NCBI GenBank assembly: GCA_003427395.1
Contig: BFEA01000031.1
Location: forward strand, 757,677-781,868
Reading direction: 5' to 3'
Origin: Chara braunii
Taxonomy: Eukaryota > Streptophyta > Charophyceae > Charales > Characeae
DNA length: 24,192 nucleotides
Shown piece after piece: positions 18,264-24,192 of the stretch (the first letter of the stretch is position 1; every line of letters begins with the position of its first letter). The position numbers and the translations under genes were made by a program. The notes below the pieces were generated by a model. That model saw only the letters and a program-made list of their open reading frames with translations. It was not told where the DNA came from and made no database searches.

Positions 18264-19316
18264 CCTTGGGTATCCGCGCGGCTTACTGAGATCGTGCGCA
18301 AGGGTTAACCAGGTTATGATTTAAGAGAAAAGGGAGATCTCATTTTATCCTTTTGTTTTTTTTTAGATTTTTATAGTCGGACGTTGGTCCTGGGCCGGGA
18401 TTCAAGGTCCTTGTCCAGGACATCCCAAACCCTAGGCTCAGCAGGGAAGGAATCTGCCCCCGTGCAGAGCCTATTTGCCATGCCTACCGAGACGCTCAGA
18501 CCAAAGGCCGGAGATCTCGCGGCGGCTGCACGACTATTCCTTCAGCCGTGCAATATCGTGAAGGATCAGACCCTCACGATGCTTCGAGTCTGACACTTGA
18601 GTGTCATAAGCGGTACTCAGATCCACGAGGGACCGCTTGATTATGGGCACTACATAGTACGCCATCATTGCGACCACTTGCGTACGTTTGCGTTGCGAGT
18701 CGATGTGATTTAACCCTGTGTCCACGCGGTTTTATACTAGGTTCCGCACGCGACGCCTATCCGATTTCTGCGTCGGAGAGTTATGAGACGGCTACTGAAG
18801 GGACTAGGAGTGTTGTCGCGTTGTTCGATGTGTGTGTGTGCGTGCGTTTTATTTTTGTTTTCGTAAAGTGATGTGCGCGTGGTGTGTGGGATGCGTCCTA
18901 GTTGACCTACGACGAGCCGCGCTTGGGACTTCAGTCCCCCAAGATGTCGGTTCGCGTGTGGGTCCGATAGGCGTGTTACCACGCGTACCCCCTATGCTAC
19001 AGCGAACGAGAAACGCCCTCGGCTGGTCCACCTCTGCGATTGCAACTGATTAGCTTTCGTACTGTGGACTGGTCGCTCGGCGGGGATACGCCCACCGAAG
19101 GGAGGTGACAACTCCCGTAAGGTGGAGGTAAGTTGTGCCTCGCATAGGCCCTATCCTGTCGTAGGGGCTCGCGAGAGGTATGGCTGGCGCATTCGGTCGG
19201 AGCGGCCTAAGGAAGCTCCATTTGTGTGTTCGCAGCAAGGTTGGTCCAACTCCTGCGTGACGCGGCCGAGAGGGTCCCGCGCTGCCGCGTATGGTGCCGG
19301 ACCGATGTGCCCGACA
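18261..19316. repeat. Hairpin-dense right end of the 6.6-kb insertion
   Basis: Perfect stems follow one another: GTCCTGG/CCAGGAC (18387-18421), ATCGTGA/TCACGAT (18555-18580), ACACT/AGTGT around TTGA-like centre (18591-18606), AAGCGGT/ACCGCTT (18608-18638), GGGACT/AGTCCC near 18922-18943, GCGTG/CACGC (18971-18984), ACAACT/AGTTGT (19108-19136). All stems differ in sequence. A purine-rich tract at about 18323-18340 could be a polypurine tract but is not followed by an LTR start. Frames here are chance frames. Confidence 0.6.
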
Positions 19317-19320
19317 ACGG
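19317..19320 (+). repeat. 4-bp target-site duplication, right copy (ACGG)
   Basis: Partner of 12713-12716; see there. Confidence 0.8.
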
Positions 19321-19494
19321 GCTTGCGTTTTAAGCCAACGAAGTGTTTCATGATCAGAGTATACTTTGAAGTGGCGTCCTAGTAGATGGTGTCGCTAGTG
19401 ACTTACGACTTCCCAGAGACCAAACAACTCTCATTCGTAAGGGGAAGCGGCGACCTTCTCACTAAGCAATCGACAGGACATAAACTCAACTATC
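19317..19494 (-). pseudogene. Ty3/gypsy RNase H, middle part
   Basis: A 180-bp island between the two insertions. Minus frame: KIVEFMSCRLLSEKV, then SPYE followed by a stop, ELFGLWEVVSH followed by a stop, then HLLGRHFKVYSDHETLRWL and KTQA up to the junction. It matches 'V.F.S..L...E..Y...E.ELLA....L..WRHYL.G..F.V.TDH..L..L'. The catalytic Glu (as stop-flanked E), the Asp of SDHETL and the strand order are visible. The two stops sit where Arg (CGA to TGA) and Trp (TGG to TAG) are usual, changes typical of cytosine deamination. Confidence 0.93.
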
Positions 19495-19502
19495 TTGTAC
19501 CC
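19495..19502 (+). repeat. 8-bp target-site duplication, left copy (TTGTACCC)
   Basis: TTGTACCC flanks the foldback element here and at 20843-20850. Setting aside the element with one copy keeps the RNase H codons in register. Confidence 0.92.
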
Positions 19503-19782
19503 CTATGTAACCGCGCGTTTATTGAACGCGCGTTTCGCGTTCAAGGTTTGAACGCGGTGAACGCGCGTTCAGTGAACGTGCCTGAACGCGATTGATGCGT
19601 ATGCGCAGGGTGCTATGCGGGGTGGGGGGGGGCTGTGGGCAGTGTAGGGAGCGGTGGCGGTGCTTGGGAGGGGTTGTGGGCAGTGTGGGGAGCGGCGACA
19701 CTGTTTGGGGGGCGGTCTGTAGGCCAATGCTCCAGATAAAGTGGAAAAAAAAAAAAAGAAAAAAAAGTGTGTGAATGTGTGT

Positions 19783-19842
<60 letters not shown>

Positions 19843-20842
19843 TCCTCTTTTTTTTTCAAGGGGTGGTTGGGGAATCCCCCCAACACGGCTCAAACAGCCA
19901 TTGCAGACTTTCTGAAAGGTCATCGCAACCATGTGGTGCAGACCCCCCCACCAAATTCAAGGCAGGCAATGAATGTGAGGGAGAGCAGGAGCTAGCCGAA
20001 TATATACTTAACATTCGGATTCAGGTCTGTGTTTCAGCAGTTATGGGTTGCTGGTGTAGCTAGGCCTGCACTACTCACCAAATGTGCAAAACTGGAATGA
20101 ATTCTCTGCAGAACGTGGAATAATATGCTGTCATATGTTTTGTCTTTTTTTTCTCGTTTTTCTTTTCTTTTGTTTTTTTTTTCTCGTTTATTTTTTTTCT
20201 CATTTTTTTTTTTTCTGCTTTTTATATTCTTAGGAATACGTGCAGTGGCCCTAAAAGAAAAAGACAAGAAAAGAAAAACGAAAAAACATATGGTGGCGTA
20301 TTATTCCACGTTCTGCAGCAGATTCATTCTAGTTTTGCACATTTGGTGAGTAGTGCAGCCAAACCCTGAGAATGACGTGCAGACCTAGCTACACGAGCAA
20401 CCCATAACTGCTGAAACACATACCTCAATTCAAATCTTGAGTATATATTCGGGCAGCTCGTGCTGTACTCCATATTCTCTGCCTGCCTTCATTTCCGTGG
20501 GGCGGGTCTGTGCTACATGGCGGCAAGGACCCCTTCATATATCCTGCGTCGGCCGTGAGAAAAAAAAAAAAAAAAGTGCATGTGTCAGTGTGTGTAAATT
20601 CCGGGTGTGTTGTTGTTGGGGTGTTTATGTTTGGTGGGTGTATTTCGTTTTTTTTTTTTTTTTACTTCATTTTCTGCATGGCCGTAGTCCTCAGCGCGCG
20701 CGACCCCTTCCCTGGGGTCGCGTTCAATTTTCTCTCACTCCTTCGCGCAGCGCGTTTGAACGCGGTTGAACGCGGCCCCGGGGGGTATAACGCGCACGTT
20801 TGAACGTGAACGCGCGTTCGACGTGTTCAACCGGTTACATAG
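19503..20842. mobile_element. 1340-bp foldback DNA transposon (non-autonomous)
   Basis: Perfect 11-bp terminal inverted repeats (CTATGTAACCG at 19503-19513, CGGTTACATAG at 20832-20842) and an 8-bp target duplication. Both subterminal regions (about 19511-19595 and 20715-20830) are packed with GAACGCG/CGCGTTC words, probable transposase-binding sites. Inner arms (about 19895-20170 and 20240-20540) pair over hundreds of bases, for example around GCAGAACGTGGAATAAT (20110) and its complement (near 20300), so the element folds into one long hairpin with T- and A-rich tracts at the centre. No transposase. The 8-bp target size would fit hAT or P-type families, long arms a foldback or MULE type; the family is uncertain. 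Confidence 0.92.
19766..19839 (+). repeat. GT dinucleotide microsatellite inside the foldback left arm
   Basis: About 70 bases of (GT)n with a few interruptions, preceded by an A-rich run. The right arm has A runs and shorter GT-rich sequence in the mirrored place. Confidence 0.9.
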
Positions 20843-20850
20843 TTGTACCC
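20843..20850 (+). repeat. 8-bp target-site duplication, right copy (TTGTACCC)
   Basis: Partner of 19495-19502; see there. Confidence 0.92.
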
Positions 20851-21228
20851 CTTACCATCGTCTTGCCGGAGTAAGGCTCCTGTCCCGTATTGACTGGCGT
20901 CAGTGGTCACTACGAAAGGCAAAGACGGATCTGCAACTTTCAATACCTAGTAGTTAATTAAATATTTTTTTAGATGCTTGAAAGACGTAGTACAATCTTG
21001 ATCTCATTTCCAGATAGTTTATTTCTTCAACTGTCTCCGTAATGGGGCAGCAATTACCGTAAAGTTCCGAACGAACCTGCAGTAATAGTTCGCCAGACCA
21101 AGGAACGAATGCAGTTCTGCCACTGTACGTGGGTTAGGCCAGTCTCTAATGGTTGCAATCTTAGCGTCTTCCGGTTTAATGTCGTCATCATTTACCATAC
21201 GTCCAAGATATAAAACCTAACGCTTCGA
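20851..21228 (-). pseudogene. Ty3/gypsy RT connection domain and RNase H start, broken
   Basis: Minus strand from high to low: WPNPRTVAELHSFLGLANYY, then RFVRNFTVIAAPL (about 21150-21030). These are the 'WP.P.....RSFLGL..YYRRFI..F...A.PL' block between RT and RNase H. After stops and a weak stretch, FVVTTDASQYGTGALL (about 20925-20878) gives the first RNase H catalytic Asp, ending at the foldback junction in QDDGKGY. The rest of RNase H lies at 19494-19317 and 12716-12541. Confidence 0.92.
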
Positions 21229-21900
21229 TCATTCACACTTCTTGGGGTTAATCTTGAAATTGCCCTCTCGCAACTTGTTTAGCACAACTTGAAGGTGCTC
21301 GTTATGTTTGCTAAGACTCTTGTTAAAAATTAAGATATCATCTAAATAAACAACGACAAACTTATCAAGCCACTTACGAAATAAGTCATTCATACATATT
21401 TGGATGGTTGCAGGTGCGTTAGTTAGACCAAACGACATTACGACAAACTCATAATGTTCGTACCTAGTCCGAAAGACCGTCTTATACTGGTTTTCTGGCT
21501 CTACCTCAATCTGATGGTAGCCAGATTTCAAATCGATTTTTGAAAAATACTTGCAACCGTGCACCCTATCCAACATATCATTTATCCTGGTAGTGGCTCC
21601 GCATTTTTTACAGTTATAGCATTGAGCCCGCTGTAGTCTATGCGCATGTGCAGTTCACCGCCCTTCTTTGGTTCGAATAACACTTAAGCACCGAATGGTG
21701 AGGAACTTGGTCATATCCACCCATTTTCTAATAGCTCATCTAATTGCTTTCGCAATTCTTCCAGTTTTATGGGAGACATTCTATAAATTGGGCCCTTGGG
21801 TATTTTGCTACCGGGTTCAAAATCGATTCGGTGCTTGATCGCTCTTTCAACTACTCCACTCAGGGTCTCTCCCACATGTGCAAACTCACTCAGCAATTTC
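21229..21900 (-). pseudogene. Ty3/gypsy reverse transcriptase, nearly whole but with stops
   Basis: Minus strand. 21896-21711 reads ERAIKHRIDFEPGSKIPKG, YRMSPIKLEELRKQLDELL: the 'H.I.....PI..R.YR.SP.E...L..QL..LL..G.I' lead-in. A broken stretch to 21577 has PKKGGELHMRIDYSGLNAIT (the 'K.DG..RMC.DYR.LN..T' block). The frame 21576-21229 (115 codons) has KIDLKSGYHQI (first catalytic Asp), TRYEHYEFVVMSFGLTNAPA, and FVVVYLDDILIF with an intact YLDD. It ends with a stop right after INPKKCE. The enzyme would make cDNA from element RNA. Stops between 21577 and 21710 show this copy is dead. Confidence 0.96.
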
Positions 21901-22092
21901 TACATCTCGGGGGAAACAGACTCTACCTTTCTGTCTTCTTCACGACCCCGGGCGCACATACGCAACAAACACATGATCTGCGAGGCCATTTTTGGCCACA
22001 TGTCGGGCAAATGCAGGGACACTCATACAAAAATGGGCTAAGGTACTCTTTGCACCGGATGCATGAAACAACCGTACCTTCTTTTTCCCACC

Positions 22093-22580
22093 CTAGGGAC
22101 TGGGAAGATAACACTCGTGCTCACCCAATTTAATGTCTGCATCCGCAGCTTCGTCCCAATTTGTTCCTAAGATCAGGTCAAAAGGGAGACTGTCTTTCAT
22201 TAAGAGTGTCAGGGATTGCAAAACTCGTTCCACTTTACCCCCTGCCTCCAACCGGAAGTATGCCCTAACCCCTTCAACATAACTATCTACGACCATTCTT
22301 TATTATCTGCTAACGTGCTTACAACGGGCTGGTCTAACTTTTGAACCTTCGGCCCTAAGCGCATATTCTGCAACACTTTCTTGCTTGTATAATTGCGCGT
22401 TGATCCACTGTCTACTAACGTGTCCACTCTGACTTTACTAACCTCTATGTGGGCAATTAGCAACTGCCCTTTCTTCTTTATCATTTCGGCCCAAGCGTGG
22501 CAACGAGTGATCAGTTCATCAACAATGCTTGCGAGGGAACCACCTACACAAGTTTTGACACAAGCAACTTCTAGGCAGCT
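22093..22580 (-). pseudogene. Ty3/gypsy aspartic protease region, broken
   Basis: Minus frame 22484-22287 has IEVSKVRVDTLVDSGSTRN: the LVDSG(S/T) core of retroviral-type aspartic protease, with its catalytic Asp, in the place before RT. After a frame change, 22296-22093 has SLPFDLILGTNWDE, the 'FDVILGMDWL' block at the protease end. Upstream codons to about 22580 stay in the same style but no gag zinc knuckle (CCHC) was seen before the microsatellite starts. A spacer at 22092-21900 between protease and RT is diverged, with a Cys-rich open stretch (22114-21923) of unclear meaning. Confidence 0.88.
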
Positions 22581-22587
22581 AACTAGG

Positions 22588-22740
22588 TGGGTGGGTGGGT
22601 CGGTCGTTCAGTGGGTGGGTGGTTCACTGGGTGGGTGGGTGAGTGAGTGGGTTAGTGGGTGGGGCGTGTGTGGATGGGTGGGTGGGTGGGTGGGTGGGGC
22701 GTGTGTGGGTAGGGCGTGGGTGCCAGGGTAGGGCATGTGT
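22588..22740 (+). repeat. GGGT/GGGTGGGT microsatellite
   Basis: About 150 bases of GTGG/GGGT repeats with interruptions. Repeated G3 runs could form G-quadruplexes on the plus strand. It marks the loss of Ty3/gypsy similarity upstream of the protease. Confidence 0.9.
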
Positions 22741-23400
22741 GGCTATCGGTAGCACAACGGGGAGAGCTGGCAAGCGACAAAAAGTGATAGGCATTGAATT
22801 GTCACCGTGATTTTTTTTGCAATTGAAATGAATTTTTCTAATTTTTAAATTATTGTTTCTGGAAATGTCACTACAAAATCTACGTATGCTCCCATTTTAA
22901 GATTTCTTGACGTTTTCCTTTCAACGCTAAAAATTGTTGAAGTTGGAGTAGTTTTCCTGTTGGCCCGCACATGGTAAAGTGGCAAAAATAGAAAATAAGA
23001 CGATTTGATGCGACACTCATTTCACGATCTAATTTTTTTATTTTTATTTTTAAATATTTTTTGTGGAAAGATCACGACCAAATCTATAGGCCCTTCAATT
23101 CGCAAAGTTGTGGAATCGTCCTTCTGACTGCAAAAATTCGCAGACGTTACGCTATTTTATCGTTGGCCAACACGTGTCAGAATGACAAAAATGAAAACTA
23201 CATGGAAACGGCGTGACATTTATTTCATGATCTAGTTTTTTTAAAAAAAAATCGGATATTTTTCTTGGAAAGATCACAACCCAAACAACCCAGTCTACCC
23301 GAGCTCAATTTTTCATATTTTTTCATTAATTCTTCTAGGCGAAAAAATCGTCAAAGTTGGTACTTGAAAACTGCGGGACTGGGCCCGCCGGCCACAGTGT
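22741..23400 (+). repeat. Diverged ~203-220-bp tandem satellite, about three units
   Basis: Aligned landmarks: GTCACCGTGAT (22801), TTTCACGATCTAA (23020) and TTTCATGATCTAG (23223), spaced about 220 and 203 bp. Each is followed by a T/A-rich stretch, then TGGAAAGATCAC-AC (or TGGAAATGTCACTAC) and AAATCTA. Each is preceded by GTTGGCC-CACATG(G/T)-like sequence and GACAAAAA. Strongly AT-rich. No coding. Confidence 0.72.
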
Positions 23401-23512
23401 GCAACGTTAGGGTTTGGACACACAGGCACATCTTGACCTGCCAGCTGCCTAACGTCGGATACACTTCATAAAAAAACAGTCCCTAAAACGACACAGGGAC
23501 CCAACTCACCTC

Positions 23513-23580
23513 GTAGTATCAAAGCAGGCAGTTGCGTATCTCAAATTTGTGCGTGGGTTCAAACCCCAACGACAACCATT
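23513..23580 (+). repeat. tRNA-like / SINE head candidate
   Basis: GTAGTATCAAAGCAGG (23512-23527) resembles an A box (TGGTATCAGAGC-type), and TGGGTTCAAACCCC (about 23553-23566) resembles a B box with a T-arm (4 of 5 stem pairs). The spacing is right for an internal RNA polymerase III promoter. No acceptor stem can be formed, so it is not an intact tRNA gene. A plant tRNA-derived SINE 5' part fits best; no 3' end was found. Confidence 0.45.
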
Positions 23581-23616
23581 AACAACAAACTTCGAAATAT
23601 TAATATTTGTGTGTGT

Positions 23617-23902
23617 GGGGGGGGGGGGGGGGGTGCGTGGGTGACAGGCGTGCGGACGGGCGGGTATGTGTGTGGGCGGGTGACAGGCAGACAGGCAAGC
23701 GGGCAGGCAGGCGGCAAGCAGGTGGCGGGCAGGTGCGTGCACCCACCCGTCCAAATGTTGGGGGGGGGGGGGGGGGGTGCGTGGGTGACAGGCGTGCGGA
23801 CGGGCGGGTATGTGTGTGGGCGGGTGACAGGCAGACAGGCAAGCGGGCAGGCAGGCGGCAAGCAGGTGGCGGGCAGGTGCGTGCACCCACCCGTCCAAAT
23901 GT
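23617..23902 (+). repeat. Exact 125-bp tandem duplication with G17 and G18 runs
   Basis: 23634-23758 and 23778-23902 are identical, offset 144 bp, each preceded by a long G run (23617-23633 and 23760-23777). The unit itself is rich in GACAGGC/GGCAGGC words, a small internal minisatellite. Frames on both strands that cross it only reflect low complexity. Confidence 0.95.
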
Positions 23903-24192
23903 CTTTTGTCAAAACCAAGAGGAAAAAAAAAAAAACGGCGGGAAACAACACGGGGTCGAAAGCAGGGAACGAAAACATAAGAAAAAGAGGCGAAAACAAC
24001 ACGAACGACGCGGAAAAAACGAAAACTAAAAAACCATTTTCGATACACCTGTTGCGACAAAAAAGAAAAGAAAAAAAAAAGTCACCGGGAAACGACACCA
24101 CCGACATGGGCGGAACAAAAAAAAAATAAAAACAAATTGTGTCGCTCACTTATTCGACAAACTCCTCGCGACGAAAAAAAAAAAAAAAAAAA
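23903..24192. other. A-rich low-complexity end of the window
   Basis: Short words such as GGAAACGACAC, GGGAAACAACAC and GCGACGAAAAAA recur between A runs, ending in A18 at the window edge. It may be a further irregular repeat. No gene. Confidence 0.5.

Larger units (their letters stand above)
12717..19316. mobile_element. 6600-bp noncoding insertion with TG...CA ends, hairpin-repeat rich; class unknown
   Basis: Left end TGTCGGGGCGAA, right end GTGCCCGACA: ends are TG...CA with a 7-bp inverted match (TGTCGGG/CCCGACA), flanked by ACGG. The insertion splits the RNase H of the Ty3/gypsy element. No frame inside matches a known protein, and no pair of LTRs was found. Contents in order: GC-rich DNA, a 126-bp exact tandem repeat, a ~188-bp hairpin repeat series, a CTG/CTA-rich patch, a four-copy hairpin array, a ~125-bp repeat, an AT microsatellite, and a hairpin-dense end. 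Options: a very long solo LTR, a noncoding LARD-type element, or a DNA transposon with 4-bp target sites. The orientation is unknown. Confidence 0.8.
11060..22580 (-). mobile_element. Ty3/gypsy LTR-retrotransposon remnant, interrupted by two later insertions
   Basis: The minus strand carries, from high to low coordinates, an aspartic protease, reverse transcriptase, RNase H, integrase (zinc finger, core, C-terminal region). Integrase after RNase H is the Ty3/gypsy (Metaviridae) order. The pol sequence occupies about 22580-20851, 19502-19317 and 12716-11060. The two gaps are a foldback element and a 6.6-kb insertion, both within RNase H, and the frame is continuous across each junction once the insertion and one target-site copy are set aside. 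No gag was recognised; upstream of 22580 a GGGT-type microsatellite begins. LTRs were not identified. Many stops show it is long dead. Confidence 0.92.

Noticed and set aside
18944-19316. A short 3' LTR starting TGTCGG at 18944
   Set aside because: Apart from the first six bases it does not match the left end of the insertion at 12717.
19519-19932. Minus-strand frames with His-Thr repeats
   Set aside because: Translation of the GT microsatellite inside the foldback element.
23513-23580. Functional tRNA gene
   Set aside because: No acceptor stem can be formed and the anticodon arm is not recognisable.
23506-24149. Long open frames on both strands (up to 196 codons)
   Set aside because: They arise from the duplicated low-complexity unit and A-rich DNA; compositions are Pro/Cys/Arg-rich or Gly-rich in every frame, with no family match.

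Overview
The window is plant nuclear DNA made almost entirely of decayed, nested mobile elements. The host looks like a land plant with a large, repeat-rich genome. The reasons are plant-type LINE and Ty3/gypsy polyprotein remnants, a degraded piece of mitochondrial nad7, microsatellites and long homopolymers, and no intact gene. I cannot name the species. A CGG codon where nad7 normally reads Trp would fit unedited mitochondrial DNA as the source of that fragment.

Layout. 1-1634: no gene; a 40-bp exact direct repeat and a cluster of related short motifs. 1635-3920 (minus): a LINE remnant with a 48-nt poly(A) tail (poly(T) on the plus strand), a zinc-knuckle region, a deleted RT domain, and a 110-bp inverted-repeat element in its 3' UTR. 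5295-5663 and 7040-8510 (plus): pieces of a second LINE (endonuclease, then linker/RT/C-terminal region), separated by unexplained sequence, a 175-183-bp tandem duplication and the nad7 fragment (6676-6963). 8755-9665: a minisatellite and a large 427-bp-period tandem duplication.

11060-22580 (minus): a Ty3/gypsy polyprotein remnant in the order protease, RT, RNase H, integrase. It is split twice within RNase H. One insertion is a 1340-bp foldback element (19503-20842) with an 11-bp perfect terminal inverted repeat and an 8-bp target duplication. The other is a 6600-bp noncoding insertion (12717-19316) with TG...CA ends and a 4-bp target duplication. Removing both, on paper, brings the RNase H reading frame back into register, so the boundaries are well supported.

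The 6.6-kb insertion is the most interesting part. It has no recognisable protein, but it holds several successive families of diverged tandem repeats, each built around a hairpin. The best is a four-copy array at 16610-16960: a nearly invariant apical loop (TTTCTAAGATGAATG) is closed by stems whose sequences differ between copies while the arms stay complementary. This is what selection on RNA or DNA structure would leave.

22588-24192: a GGGT-type microsatellite, a diverged ~205-220-bp satellite, a SINE-like tRNA-derived head, an exact 125-bp duplication flanked by G17-18 runs, and an A-rich end. All coding remnants carry stops or frameshifts; nothing here is expected to make a functional protein.
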